Assembly (NCBI GenBank): GCA_027923505.1
Contig: BROI01000013.1
Location: forward strand, 1 to 64,000
Direction of reading: 5' to 3'
DNA: 64,000 nucleotides
Source of the DNA: Mayamaea pseudoterrestris
Lineage: Eukaryota; Bacillariophyta; Bacillariophyceae; Sellaphorales; Sellaphoraceae
Made by a program: the position numbers and the translations under genes. This document shows positions 24,764 to 35,794 of the stretch, in pieces. The notes beneath the pieces are model-generated. The model had not been told where the DNA came from, ran no database searches, and saw only the letters and a program-made list of their open reading frames with translations. Positions within the stretch are counted from its first letter, which is position 1, and the number at the start of each line of letters is the position of its first letter.

Positions 24764-25928
24764 ATGAAGATTACCGGAACTTTCCTTCTACTCGCATCTG
24801 GCGCCGCGGCCTTCCAGGCTCCCGCCTTTCAGTCAAGCCGATCCTCCCCGTCATTCTCGTACCTTTCAAGCCTTGGAGGAGGTGAACCGCTCAGCAGCAC
24901 TCCGCCCCGCAGTGGCGAACTTGGAACCAACACCCGCAACGTTGAAGTCACCCGCAACGATTTCCTTAACAACGATCGCTCGGTAAGTTTAACTAGTGGC
25001 GGCTGCGACGCATGCGTGCTCAATTGACTTCCTAGAATGACTCTCACATTCTTGCGTACTGCGTTCCTATTACTTGTTGCAGCGCCAGCTTGAGCAGCGT
25101 TTGAACCGGCTAGAGCGTGACAACGCCATGCAGGCCCAGAAACTCAACACGCGCGGTCCTACTCCAGCCAAGTTCACTCGCCCCGAAGGTGATGTTCGCG
25201 GACCTGCCGCCATCATTTCGGAAAAGTCCCCCAAAGTTCCCGTTCAAGGAGGATCTCTCAAGACTTGGTCATACGCCAGTCCATTGGTCGAGCGTATCCA
25301 CGTTGTCCTCAAAACGGACGGGCGTCCTCTTGATGCCGACGTTGCGCTTTGGCAGGGACCAGACAACACTCCTCACAAGATGCGCGTCTATGTCGAGGAC
25401 GGAGCTGAGCGCCCATTCAGTGCTGTCTTTGAGACACCCCGCGGACCGAACACTGTTTCTATTCGCAACACTGGCCAGTTGGAGTTCCCTCTTGCGGCTC
25501 ACGTATTGGCCGAAGTCGATGGCACCAACACTGGTTTGTTGCCGGCCGCCAAGTCCAACGACTTGAAGGGTATGCCCATGACCATTCAGGGAGGAGCCCT
25601 TCGCACCTACCCATTCGACCCGACGGTTGACAGTGTTGCTGTATTGTTGAAGACGGATGGACGTCCGCTCAACGCGCGCATCGAGTTGCTCCAGGGACCT
25701 AACAACAACAAGCAAGTCGTCGAAGTCTACACGGAAGACGGCCTGGACCGACCATTCTTCATGATCATTGAAACACCAGGCAGTGGCAACGTCGTGCGCG
25801 TCGTTAACTCCGCCACGGTTGAATTCCCTCTGACTGCCTGGGTGGAGCCATACCGCATTGGCACATCCTACTCGCCTCTTGAACCAGTCATTGGTGGAGA
25901 TGATGATGGCTTCATCCGTCAATGGTAA
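24764..25928 (+). CDS. Two-domain plastid protein, candidate pyrenoid shell (PyShell) protein
   Basis: Two exons, join(24764..24982, 25083..25928), with a 100-bp intron give 354 aa. The N-terminus MKITGTFLLLASGAAAFQAPA is a signal peptide ending in an ASAFAP-like motif, the classic plastid import signal of diatoms. After a short coiled coil (LEQRLNRLERDNAMQAQKL) come two homologous domains of about 90 residues. The first begins VQGGSLKTWSYASP and the second IQGGALRTYPFDP. Both share LKTDGRPL, a GP(D/N)N motif, a VY(V/T)EDG motif, ETP and VEFPL-like ends. The duplication, compact beta-rich look and plastid routing resemble diatom pyrenoid-shell proteins, which form a lattice round the Rubisco matrix. 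That assignment is from memory of the family and not proved here. Confidence 0.8.
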
Positions 25929-26478
25929 ATAATGATCATTTTGGGTCGCTCGCATTCAATCACTGGAGCTATCTTTCGAAAATCAAGAACACATTCGTGG
26001 CAAGGACACGCTCTTCGTTAGTATCTCCTGGTATGCACATATATATTTATAAATCGGTTTTACTGTTGTTTGACATTTTATACTTTTAGTAGCACCTATC
26101 ATACGACACGACTTGCCCTCTTACGCCAAGCAAACTTTAGCCGAATTTAACATGGCACCTCGTTGTACATGGACGCATTCTGCCGTCGGTCCGCTTCGGC
26201 CTGGTTGCAAACGTCCCTGTAGTTGGTAAACCGGCCAAGTCATTTTTCCCCTTGTACTCGCAGTACGTACTCTGGAGAGACAACAAACGGGCAGTGCATC
26301 AAAATATAAATGTTTTCAGGTTCCTTTTCGGGTCGATCTCGTACTAAATTGCTTTAATTGGCGACACAGTTATGTTTGCAACGCGATATAGATACGAAGT
26401 CCTTAGTCGTAATCAAAATTAGAGTTAAATTGTGCAAAACAAGTAATTACACTTTGCAAGTAGTTGGCATGCTTTGCT
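25929..26478. other. Intergenic region between convergent genes
   Basis: About 550 bp between two convergent stops. It probably contains both 3' UTRs. No gene seen. Confidence 0.5.
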
Positions 26479-29400
26479 TCATATACCTGTCATGTGCCCA
26501 ACCAGCAACTCGTGCTCGTGGTGAGCCGACTCGAGCGCTTGCCGCTGCATTATTGCCTCGTTTAGAATCATTAAAGGGCCCTCTATGGCGTCATTGATGA
26601 CGGGCGGAACAATGGCAGTGTTGCGCGAACGAGTCGACATGCCTCCGTGGGTTCGACAGAGCTGCATGCGTCCAATGGCAACGCGATTGCAGCCGTCCAA
26701 TTTACATCGGACGCCGCCCCCGTGCTTCGCGCAGAACTGTGTACGTCCACGGGCTACCCGTTCACAACCGTCTTTAGCGCATTTTTTGCCACCGCCATGG
26801 TTGACACAAAAATTGGTCGATGACTGAGCTGATTTCTCGCAGCCGTCAATGGCGCAGCGACGACCACCACCATGCGCAGTACAAAGGTCTGAACCACCAA
26901 CAGCCGATTTGGTGCACCCGCCATGGCTGCATCGCTTGCCTCCACCATGCGCCGCGCAGAAAAACTTGTCGCGAGCGCCTTTGTCGCACCCAGGGATCGT
27001 GCATCGCCGGCCGCCTCCATGAGCGATGCAAAACCGAGTGGAGCCTTGCGCACACTTTCCGCAGCCCCCATGCTCGCACTGTCGACTACCGATGTGGTGC
27101 TCGCAATACGGACGACGTGCCACAGCAAGAACGCTGCAGCCGACGATGCGACAAATGCTGGTGTTGTCGAAGTTGCCATCATATGCTTCAGCGTTTCCAG
27201 TTTCTCGACAAACATTTTGAGGTGACAGACAGAACGAGATCGCAACGTCCTCGTTCACTGAATCTGGATTTTTGCGATTGATATCGCCATTCGAACGAGC
27301 CGGTGGCCCCGAAGCTTGCATTTCCCAACTGATGTGGTACTGTTGGTTTGGATCCAGGGGGTTTGGCTCCAGCGAGACGTTCGGATGTAGGATTGGTACT
27401 TGCCCCGAATCAGTCTGGACAATCGTACAATTCGACAAGGTGCTTCGCTGGCTGCAAGCGTATGGTGACTCGAATCGAGAGCTCATTGACGGCACGATCG
27501 ATTTCGGAAGGCCGCGTGGTCGCTGCAAAGGCTGCCCAATGCTGCCACTGAGAGCCGTGGGCAATAATTGCTGGCGCTTGGCAGAAGGAGACCTCGAGAT
27601 TAAATTGCAACCACGCTGAAAATCGCGAGCGTGTCGAAGAGCTTGTGCCATGTGTTTCTGCACCACTTCCGCTTGTAGTGGTTCGCTCATGTCATTGCTC
27701 GGTAGCTGCAATGGAACGTCAATCGTTTCACCGCTAGGTAATTGAATGCGGTGCAGTCCATTTGCGAGGAGGGTTGTTTCTGCGTGTTGTACCAATTCGT
27801 CAGCCGTGTGATGATGTGGTCGCTTTTTGGACATAAAATGCTGCTGCATCTCCACGTCGGCCGCCATTTCTCCAAGGTCGGCTGGAGCTACGTCCAAAAA
27901 AATGTTCTGATCGAAGCTTTCATGAAGTTCGATACCATCTATACCCTGCCACAAAAGACTCAATGCCTGTTGCACAAATTTTAAAACAAAGGGTATCGAG
28001 CTAGTTTGTACAAGCGAGTAGCATGCCACCACGCAAGCTGGGGTCAAGCTTCCCTTGGCAAAGACTGGAACAGCCAAGATTGTTTTAATGTTCGATTGCT
28101 CAAAGACATTGAATCGTGCCGCATCTGTAAAGATGTTTGGATCTGTGCTCCACACTGGGTTCCCCGACGCGTACGCTCGTCCAACTGCTCCTGTCCAAAA
28201 TTTAATGAGCGCATGTACCGAGATGGCTCTTAACTCGTTCAAACAGCCGGCGTTGACTGTGCTCACGGATGACATTACATATCGAAGGCAGTCGGGAAAT
28301 CCATTTTCGGTCGCTGGGATCCAAACGTCGGCATAGTCAAAGACCGACATTTCTAAAAAGGCTTCGCAAAACTCTCCAAGTCTGTCTTTCCGTTCGTTGG
28401 ACATGAAAGGACTTGGTGGCGGCAAAACGACCAGTAAGGACGCATCAGCTCTAACAGTTTCGTCTGGCTCGTTCGCCTCGCTGGCCTCGCTGGGGTCCGT
28501 CTCAGGCAATGTATCGCCAATAGATTCCATAATGGTCGACCATATTCCATATGACGCTTCATCAAAGACGTCAAATCCTTCATCAGATGCTGCAGCGCTT
28601 TCCTGTCCCAACCCATCGAAATACGCATAGTCATTGCGTTTACTACTTGCTCCAAAATCAGCCAAAATTTGATTGTGACGCTCATCGAGAGTGACAAATC
28701 GTGCAACGACGCCTTCTCCAAGCACCGATGGAGGCATTTGGATGAGCTGGTGTTCCTGGTCAGCATTAATTTGACCATGTTGTTGCATTGTTTGAATGAT
28801 GCCAGGTTGCAGTACGGGATACGTTGTTCGCGAGTCAAAAACGGGCAAGAGACACGGAATATTGGAGGACGTTGCACTCTGGCTGATGCTTTGCAAATAA
28901 AGCATCGCCTCGTCAGATGACTGAATGTTGTTTGGTGAAAACATGACGACAATGCACATGTTTCCGTCCTCGTCTACAGCAACGGGCATACCGACAGCCG
29001 TCTGCAGGCGAATGTCGGATCGGCCTGTCAGTCCTTCCTGCTTCTTGGTAGTTGCCCAGATGACTTGGGTCGTTCTTGAGATGGCGTCGACGAGACGAGG
29101 ACTGAGAACATGTTCGTTTAACGTTTCAGAAGCGTCTGGTCGCTGCTGCGAATCGCTCTCATCCTCCGATGGCGGGGGATTGACAAGCTCAGCGCGTCGA
29201 TTTTCGTAGGACCTTGACGTGTAAAGCTGGACAAAACGCAATGTTTTGCTCTTCTCTTGATTCGCTCGGTGATCTTCCTCTGCAGAAGACGATCAATGGC
29301 GGTGATTGGTGAGCAAAAGCAGAAACAAAGTCCTGACGTAAACGTCTAATTAAATAAGCTGTCAGCTACTACTGTAAGTATTGCACTAGTAGTACTGTAA

Positions 29401-29622
29401 CCTGAATATTCCTACCGGTAAGCGGAGAAACCCTCAAATGCCGGCGTCTGTGGCGGCACGGAACATTACACAAGCATCATAACGTCATGCAGCTGCTTGC
29501 TTACCAATCGATGCCATGGAAGAAGACCCATTCTCGTCGGACGTCCACCAGACCTCTCCGATATCAAAACCAAGTCCCGCACATGCTGCCTGCAGATAGG
29601 CATGCACGCGATCTGGGTCCAT
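26479..29622 (-). CDS. GAF-like domain protein with His/Gly zinc repeats
   Basis: Two exons, complement(26479..29279, 29505..29622), separated by a 225-bp intron give 972 aa. Exon 1 encodes MDPDRVHAYLQAACAGLGFD and a GEVWW motif; exon 2 continues with LRFVQLYTSRSYENRR, a GAF-like sensory domain. A second GAF-like part lies at about residues 345-480. The C-terminal quarter (about 760-950) holds seven tandem Cys/His repeats of the form C-x4-C...FC-x2-HGGG, for example RCAIDGCEKSAQSSTNFC followed by VNHGGG. Such repeats are abundant in diatoms and oomycetes and are often mislabelled WRKY19-like. They probably bind zinc and perhaps DNA. A signal-responsive transcription regulator is inferred; ligand and target are unknown. 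It is divergent from the RWDD2-like gene. Confidence 0.82.
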
Positions 29623-29887
29623 GGCGGCTTGGCAAGTGCAATCAAATCTCGCTGTGCTGCTTGTCTGTGAACTGTGAACCCGACGGAGAAAATGGAGGAA
29701 GCGCGTGGATCCGCTGATGGAATCGTGCGAAATTTGACTATACGCTTGAAAGTTCAAAGGGTTAGCGCGAATGTCCTTGCCACGTAGCTTGCGGTACTCA
29801 TTCTGAAACGAATTTTTGTTCATCGACTGCATGGAAGTAACTCCTATTATATACAATACAGATAGTATACCATTGCATCATATCATA

Positions 29888-31213
29888 ATGCCTCTAGCTG
29901 AAGAGGAGGATGTGAATGAACTGCTGGATCGACGTCGAGCGGAAATTGAAGTCATCTCAGCGGCGTTTGCGTCGGAAGAAGCGTGGGTCGAACTTTCCGC
30001 TATCGATTCGGCTCCTCGCATTTACAGACGTTTCATTGCCAAAGAAGAGGAACAATGTGCATGTTTTTTGGTGAAACTTGCGCTGCCAGATGAATATCCT
30101 GACTGCTCGCTCATTGTTGAGTCCGTACAGGTCGAAACTGGAGCAACTTTGTCGAGGTTTTTGAAGGCCGCTCATAGTGCTGCAGCATCTCTGCGACAAC
30201 TTATGCAGCAGGCTGCATTAGTAGCGATCGGAGGTGAAGCCATCTTTTCAGTCTTCTCTGTGGCCCAAGATTGGCTGGACGATCATTGGCTAAGCCACTT
30301 CACGCATAAAAGTCACACGTGGACCGAAACAGCAAACTCAGCTAACACACTTTACAGCAAAGCTACAGCTCCATGCAATCAACTGATCTTGGAACGCAGA
30401 TTCATTTACTCGCATCACATTATATCAAAGACCAAGCGATCAGATATCATTGATTTGGCACGATCGCAGCTCCGGTTAACTGGCTGTATGAAGATTGGCT
30501 GGCCTGGCATTTTGTTCATTGAAGGGTCAACGATAGATTGTCAAGCATTCTATGACATCATACGCCGCTGGCAGTGGCAGTACTTGGTGGAACGAGGACG
30601 AGAGCAAGAGACAGTGGAATGTGACAAGACAGAATTGAAGGCGAGGCGACGGTTTAAGGATTTCACTCAAGTGGATGACATGTCTTTGCTCGCCGAAGCT
30701 TGTCGCAATGTTGGATTGGACTCGCTGTTTCGATCTTGCTTAAACTTGACAGTCGCTGACGATCAGCAAAGTATAGAAGTTCATGAGCCACTTTACGGAG
30801 CCTTAATTCATGTCGACCACATGAATGACGCAAAGACATACCGAAAGTGGTTGCGCAATGCGTGTGAGCAGCGAGATGTAGCGCTGCTGATCAAGAATTG
30901 CTGTACTACGAATGGCCGCCTGATAATTTTCGTGGCTCTAGTCGGCCATAAATCAAATTTGATCGGTGTTTTGAAGCGGTGGCGGACGACCAAGGTTGAT
31001 GTTGATTCTCGCAATCGGCCGTGCTTTGAACGGATGATGACTGTCCTAGTGGAAGGAAGCCTTCCGCCAAGACGATCACTAGATCGATTGGATTGGGAGC
31101 GTACAAATAGCGACGCCCAATTGAGATTGAAAAGTGCCGAGGCATTGGCCATCGTCGAGTCGATTGGTGGGCAGGTATGGCGAGAGCGTCTGCGTAGCAT
31201 TCTCGGCGCATGA
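29888..31213 (+). CDS. RWD domain and DUF1115 protein, RWDD2-like
   Basis: Start 29888 (MPLAEEEDVNELLDRRRAEI) fits the beginning of the RWD domain; two upstream in-frame ATGs add only a hydrophobic, unconserved lead. The 441-aa product has an N-terminal RWD fold (residues about 10-110, with LPDEYPD), then the DUF1115 block RFIYSHHIISKTKRSDII and GWPGILFIEG near 200, the hallmark of RWDD2 proteins. The rest is an extended C-terminus. RWD domains mediate protein contacts in ubiquitin and translation-control pathways. The role of RWDD2 is not well defined. Confidence 0.85.
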   Translation: MPLAEEEDVNELLDRRRAEIEVISAAFASEEAWVELSAIDSAPRIYRRFIAKEEEQCACFLVKLALPDEYPDCSLIVESVQVETGATLSRFLKAAHSAAASLRQLMQQAALVAIGGEAIFSVFSVAQDWLDDHWLSHFTHKSHTWTETANSANTLYSKATAPCNQLILERRFIYSHHIISKTKRSDIIDLARSQLRLTGCMKIGWPGILFIEGSTIDCQAFYDIIRRWQWQYLVERGREQETVECDKTELKARRRFKDFTQVDDMSLLAEACRNVGLDSLFRSCLNLTVADDQQSIEVHEPLYGALIHVDHMNDAKTYRKWLRNACEQRDVALLIKNCCTTNGRLIIFVALVGHKSNLIGVLKRWRTTKVDVDSRNRPCFERMMTVLVEGSLPPRRSLDRLDWERTNSDAQLRLKSAEALAIVESIGGQVWRERLRSILGA

Positions 31214-31668
31214 GCAAAGCTGTTTACTAGTAAGTGCGCAATGTTTGCTCTTTGAAAGCTGGCGCGTTCTAATGCAGCTTTAACTGCGCCATTATTGCCC
31301 AAAGAATTGCAATGAACAATGACCGGATCGTTGTGCTTTCATATCAGGGGTAATGGGTAAATTAGCTTGAAGAGCTGCGCTGTGGGACATGACAGCGGTC
31401 TAATTGACAGTAGTTACCGGTTAGCGAATTAAGGCATGTGAGCGTGACAAGAAAGAAAAGTACATAGTAGTAGACTACCGGTTTCGTTCCATCTGGCCGC
31501 AGACCGAGTAACGGTGAGTCACGAAGTTCATTCGTCGCATCGCCGCGCTGATGGCGCGCCTCATTTTTCAAACCGAACCGCGCGGACAGGCGGAAGGCTT
31601 CGATTGACCGAGTGTCGTGACGAAACGTTCATCGCATCGAAGGGCGGCGACGGCGCACAACTTTTACC
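31214..31668. other. Intergenic region
   Basis: About 455 bp between genes on the same strand. No gene seen. It should contain the promoter of the next gene. Confidence 0.5.
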
Positions 31669-32448
31669 ATGACGGCGCCACGGAGTCCTCGATCGAGTCG
31701 ACGAAGGATCTCATCGGGTCGACAGAAGCAGCACAACAGACCAAAGGACAGTAATGGTAGTAGCTGGGGCTGCATGTCCTACATTTACCTTTGCCTCGCC
31801 ATTGCCGCCATTGTCATTTCGCTTTCGCTGCAGAAGTGGTTGAGTGCATATACGGAAACGTCGCAGCAGTTGTCGCAGTCAAGCAATAGCAACAACAAAT
31901 TCAGTGCGGCAGCGAGCAGTACAAGTAGCAATAAGCTCCGAGGATCGTCAAAGTCAAACTCCAAGGAAGACAGCCCAGCCAGTAATGGTGTCGGATTTGA
32001 ACCGAATCCATCCGTTGCAAGAAACGGATCTGCTGGTGACGGCGACTCATTTTCCGAGAAGGATGTATCAAAGGACCATGGCTCGGACGATGAAGACGAC
32101 GATGGCACGGACGCAGCGGAGGATGAAGAGGAAGGTTCGGCCGGCGATGAAGAAGACGATGATGCAGCGGAAGACGGTGACACAGAAAATACGAATGACG
32201 AGTCAGGAGAAGATGCCTCGCGCGATGGAGCCGAGAAGAAGGATTCAAGCGACGAGGAGCAGCTTGCTAACGACCAGACGGCCAAAACGGTGGGTGACAA
32301 GGACAGTCAAGATGAATCAGAGGAGCAAGAGTCAGTCAAGGAAGAGGCCAATGATGAAGATGACGAGTCTGCTGATGAGAAAGAAGGACAGGTATTAAAG
32401 GACGAGCAAGGCGACAATGACGATGACGACAAAGCTGTAACCGAATAA
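31669..32448 (+). CDS. Acidic type II membrane protein
   Basis: The 259-aa protein has a basic cytosolic N-terminus (about 35 residues, many Arg/Ser), one membrane segment (YIYLCLAIAAIVISLSL, about 39-55), a Ser/Asn-rich stalk and then about 130 residues dominated by Asp, Glu and Ser. The positive-inside rule places the acidic tail in the lumen or outside. Such tails often bind calcium or, in diatoms, may interact with wall components. No family recognised and composition alone should not be used to name it. Ten bp separate its stop from the convergent MTHFS stop. Confidence 0.65.
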   Translation: MTAPRSPRSSRRRISSGRQKQHNRPKDSNGSSWGCMSYIYLCLAIAAIVISLSLQKWLSAYTETSQQLSQSSNSNNKFSAAASSTSSNKLRGSSKSNSKEDSPASNGVGFEPNPSVARNGSAGDGDSFSEKDVSKDHGSDDEDDDGTDAAEDEEEGSAGDEEDDDAAEDGDTENTNDESGEDASRDGAEKKDSSDEEQLANDQTAKTVGDKDSQDESEEQESVKEEANDEDDESADEKEGQVLKDEQGDNDDDDKAVTE

Positions 32449-32458
32449 CGTGTTTGTT

Positions 32459-33268
32459 CTAATTTCGAATGATACTTTGCTGAGGTAGCAGGATCAGATC
32501 TATGGGTCGATCGTGCGCATTGATAGGAATAGTCATTTCATCACTTAATAATTGACATTGTAGTCCCACTGCAATGAGGCGAGGATGCTTGACATTGGGC
32601 GCCAGCATACGTGAAATGAACCGATCGTAATACCCCTTGCCTTGTCCCAAGCGGTTGCCAAAGGCGTCAAAGGCAAGTCCAGGAACAATCAAAACATCCA
32701 AGTCGCCAGGTGCAGCTGCTTGCAAGAGACTATCTGGCGGTGGCTCGGGTATACCCCACTTGTTTCGTGGCCACGCACTGTGAAAGAGTGTCTTGTCGGC
32801 AAAGGTACCTGTCGTCAGACTAGTCTCCTTAATCCCTGTCGTTTCCACTCGGACCAATTCCATTTCACTCTTTTCAAAGTTCCTTCCAACCTGTGGGACG
32901 TAAATGTGCTTTCCTTCCTGTGAGGCATTAAGTAAAAGTGAATCCGTCAAAATCTCGCCTTGTGGCATGGAGAGAAAGACGCCTATAGAGCGAGCCGTTT
33001 TGTAATCTTCGAGTTGAAAAAGACGATCCCAAACCAGCTGACTCTCCTTTCTTAACTCTTCTGCTGACATGTCGGATAACTTGGAGCGAATCTGCTTGCG
33101 CAAAATCTTTTTGAGCTCGACGGAATCTCGAGGAGAAGCATTGGTGGCTTGTTGTTCGTTGACATGGTTGTTTAAACACATTCTGAGTGAACGCTGACTG
33201 TAAAGATAATAGCTCTGGCTGGAATAGGCGCTTGAAAGGCAAATTTGGCGAAACAAGAGCATGGACAA
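32459..33268 (-). CDS. 5-formyltetrahydrofolate cyclo-ligase (MTHFS)
   Basis: The 269-aa protein contains the family signature PGLAFDAFGNRLGQGKGYYDR near residue 202, FLSMPQGEILTD, and an N-terminal KILRKQIRSKL ATP-binding region. MTHFS converts 5-formyl-THF to 5,10-methenyl-THF using ATP, which returns folate to one-carbon metabolism. A 45-residue leader with Ser, Tyr and Arg and few acids suggests organelle import, most likely mitochondrial. An ATG two codons on (33262) could also start it. Confidence 0.93.
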   Translation of the reverse strand: MSMLLFRQICLSSAYSSQSYYLYSQRSLRMCLNNHVNEQQATNASPRDSVELKKILRKQIRSKLSDMSAEELRKESQLVWDRLFQLEDYKTARSIGVFLSMPQGEILTDSLLLNASQEGKHIYVPQVGRNFEKSEMELVRVETTGIKETSLTTGTFADKTLFHSAWPRNKWGIPEPPPDSLLQAAAPGDLDVLIVPGLAFDAFGNRLGQGKGYYDRFISRMLAPNVKHPRLIAVGLQCQLLSDEMTIPINAHDRPIDLILLPQQSIIRN

Positions 33269-33642
33269 GGTAAGGTGGGTGTGCGCTCGTTACGAAAGCA
33301 TGGTGGCAGCGCGGTGGCATGTCTTGGTTTTGGCCGCGGCGGCAGCAGTTGAACGCATCCTGCGAACCACGACTGCGCTTTCTGCTCGTGACTCCTTGAC
33401 TGCCAATCAAAACTCCGGAAGTAGACTGGGCCTAATTTATTCTGAAAACTCATTTACGAAAGCCAATCATGATGCGTGAAAAAATGTCCGTCAGACTAAA
33501 ATGTCCATGAAAAGTTGTAACAGTGCGACAATGACTGACGGTCGATGAATCAATCAAGTTTTTCGTCCGCTCATTTTTTAATGATGATGCTTTTGCCGAG
33601 CGTCTTCCAAAACTCCATCGCTGCTCGATAAAAGTAAGCAGC
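33269..33642. other. Divergent intergenic region
   Basis: About 374 bp between the divergent MTHFS and methyltransferase starts. No gene or clear motif seen. Confidence 0.5.
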
Positions 33643-34431
33643 ATGAGTGGAAGCAACATGTATGGATACTCCGACTATCATGGTCCGAAATATTTAAGAT
33701 TGAATGGTGCAGTGGTCGAAACAGCATCCATTACCGGTAGCCCTCGTAGCAGCTGCGACACGGATGATCAACTTGAGGAAAACCATAATCCTCTTCAGGT
33801 TGGATTTTGGATGGAAGGGGACTCTCTCGCTCCACCCTGTGGCTCTTCAATATCCACCATTCATGCCTTGCTGCAGTTCGCCAACGTTACCAGTGACGAT
33901 ATTCTCTATGATTTGGGATGCGGCGACGCGCGTATCTGTTTGGAAGCTTTTGCGCTGCATAGATGCCAAACCTTTGGAGTCGAAATTGAAGACGACTTGG
34001 TTCAGCGTGCGAATACCCTAATTGGAAATCTTGCGAGTCAAGTCAATGAAGACCAGCGACAAGGAATTCCTCGCGTGCTGAAGTGTGACTTGCGAGACGT
34101 CTTGCATGCGCTTGTAACGAAGGCTAAAGACGTCTTTGGTTGTCCTACTGACATGCCGAATGACGAGCCATTATCTAACGAAGCGGACGTGCTAACAGAA
34201 CTAACTGAGCTTCGATTGCCAACATTACTTGTCATGTACCTACTACCAGATGCCATCGATTTGATCCGAGACGATCTGATCTTATTGCTCAAGCTATTGC
34301 CAAGCACCTTTCGAATCCTTTGCAATACCTGGGGCATCAAGTCGCTACAAAAGACGAATTCGATTGAGATTCAGGAAGTTTCGTCGGCGTTGACGTCCCT
34401 CATGTTATATACGAGGCAAAGTTTGGAGTGA
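33643..34431 (+). CDS. Class I SAM-dependent methyltransferase
   Basis: The 262-aa protein has motif I DDILYDLGCGDARICLEAF near residue 86, followed by an acidic loop in FGVEIEDDLV, both binding S-adenosylmethionine. A later LPTLLVMYLLPDAIDLI matches the beta-4 region. The pattern resembles FAM173/ATPSCKMT-type protein lysine methyltransferases, which share the YDLGCGDGR-like motif, but this is a weak placement. The first 55 residues are low in conservation. Substrate unknown. Confidence 0.75.
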   Translation: MSGSNMYGYSDYHGPKYLRLNGAVVETASITGSPRSSCDTDDQLEENHNPLQVGFWMEGDSLAPPCGSSISTIHALLQFANVTSDDILYDLGCGDARICLEAFALHRCQTFGVEIEDDLVQRANTLIGNLASQVNEDQRQGIPRVLKCDLRDVLHALVTKAKDVFGCPTDMPNDEPLSNEADVLTELTELRLPTLLVMYLLPDAIDLIRDDLILLLKLLPSTFRILCNTWGIKSLQKTNSIEIQEVSSALTSLMLYTRQSLE

Positions 34432-34482
34432 ATGGCTGTATATTGTTTTAAACGACCAGGAGCAGGCTAATGTGGGTTGCGA

Positions 34483-35307
34483 CTATCGTGCACCTACTAT
34501 TGCGTCGGTTGAGCACATTGATCGAGCTACGTTAGAAGCTATGTCACCATCTGAAACAGTTCGCTGCGATGCCTTGCCATTACGTACTAGCTTTTGATAG
34601 TCCATCAATATTGTCCTGTGGTCGGCAAAGTACTCATACTTGTCGACTTCGTCCAAATGTATCCGCATTACATCCTTGACATCGTCGGCTGCTTTTGGTT
34701 GCTCGGATCCGTCAAGATGGACGACGTAGACGACGGAAACCGTGTGCCGTCGATTGTCGCGTCGGGGATCCGAGTAGACCCCGAACAGATTTGGAATGAC
34801 TTCGAACAATTCGACATCAATACCCGTCTCCTCCTTTAGTTCTCGCTTGACAGCATGTTCAACTGTCTCTCCAACCATGACGAATCCGCCCATGGTTGCC
34901 AACTGCCCAGTATCCTTGCGCCGAACAACCCAAACGTGATCGCTTCCTGATGCAATGATTAAATCGATTGCCAGGCTTGGAGTACACATGCAGTAGTCGT
35001 CATATCTACTGCATACGCACGTTCCAGCTTGAGAGGCTGCCGGATGTCCTCCGTTCCACTGCAATGTTTCGCTTTGAAGATTGTTGCCAGTGATCGAGCA
35101 GTAGCTGGTGATGAAGGATCGGTGAACAGCAGGGAGAAACCAGGCAGCATTGGACAACAAGAAAATAAAAATCCATCGTTTCTTTACCCATCCAGACACT
35201 GGGAGTCGCTGGAAGCCGGTACCTTTGTACCTGGACATCAAAGCTCTTTGATCACTCGTTTTGTTGTCCGTTTGTTGGAGAAGTCGAAGAAAGATCGTTG
35301 CCATCAC
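34483..35307 (-). CDS. Membrane-anchored Nudix hydrolase
   Basis: The 274-aa protein has a full Nudix box, GGFVMVGETVEHAVKREL followed by KEETGI, near residue 141, so the metal-binding Glu residues are present. A hydrophobic segment (WIFIFLLSNAAWFLPAV, about 45-61) precedes it and may anchor the protein or be part of a targeting signal. Nudix enzymes cleave nucleoside diphosphate derivatives. NDP-sugar, NADH or oxidised nucleotide substrates cannot be told apart here. Confidence 0.85.
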   Translation of the reverse strand: MMATIFLRLLQQTDNKTSDQRALMSRYKGTGFQRLPVSGWVKKRWIFIFLLSNAAWFLPAVHRSFITSYCSITGNNLQSETLQWNGGHPAASQAGTCVCSRYDDYCMCTPSLAIDLIIASGSDHVWVVRRKDTGQLATMGGFVMVGETVEHAVKRELKEETGIDVELFEVIPNLFGVYSDPRRDNRRHTVSVVYVVHLDGSEQPKAADDVKDVMRIHLDEVDKYEYFADHRTILMDYQKLVRNGKASQRTVSDGDIASNVARSMCSTDAIVGAR

Positions 35308-35366
35308 CGGTAAGACACTACTCTTGAATTATCTATGTAAGTAAAAATGATAAAATTGCGACCATA

Positions 35367-35438
35367 GTTGGGTTGGTCTAGCGGTAGGACGTTTCCTTCA
35401 CACGGAAAAGATCGCGGGTTCGATCCCCGCACTCAATA
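35367..35438 (+). tRNA. tRNA-Val (CAC anticodon)
   Basis: The 72-bp sequence folds as a cloverleaf. The acceptor arm pairs GTTGGGT with ACTCAAT (two G-U pairs). The D stem is GTCT/GGAC. The anticodon stem TTTCC/GGAAA has loop TTCACAC, giving anticodon CAC. The T arm is GCGGG-TTCGATC-CCCGC. The discriminator base is A and CCA is not encoded, as in nuclear genes. A T-rich stretch with TTTT follows as the likely Pol III stop. There is no intron. Confidence 0.93.
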
Positions 35439-35794
35439 TTTTGTCTCGGAAATCCGCACGGGCAGACTGTTGCCTACAAGGAGGGACGAGCGGAGGCGCT
35501 GTTTTCTACCATTTTACAGTATCATAAGCAAATACTTTCGTCTTTTATGAATACTGTAATGGGCCTCTACGAATTCGTGGTCATACCGAACATCGCTGCA
35601 GAACGGACCGCTACGTAAACTCATGGGGAATATCGCAGGCTCTCGGTGGGTTAAACGTCAAAGCCGCGATATATGAAAAGAATATGGTTTGCATAAAGAT
35701 ATGTATGTCTTAAGGAACGACTTTGCGGAGTCGATTTCACGCACGTATCAAAAAAGTACGCCAAAACGCAAAAAAGCTGCCTCGCGCAGAAAAG
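35439..35794. other. Intergenic region after tRNA
   Basis: About 356 bp between the tRNA and the 3' end of the Exo84-like gene. No gene seen. Confidence 0.5.

Noticed and set aside
31785-32300. Minus-strand Ser-rich open frame opposite the acidic membrane protein
   Set aside because: The Ser runs are the complement of Asp/Glu codons on the plus strand.
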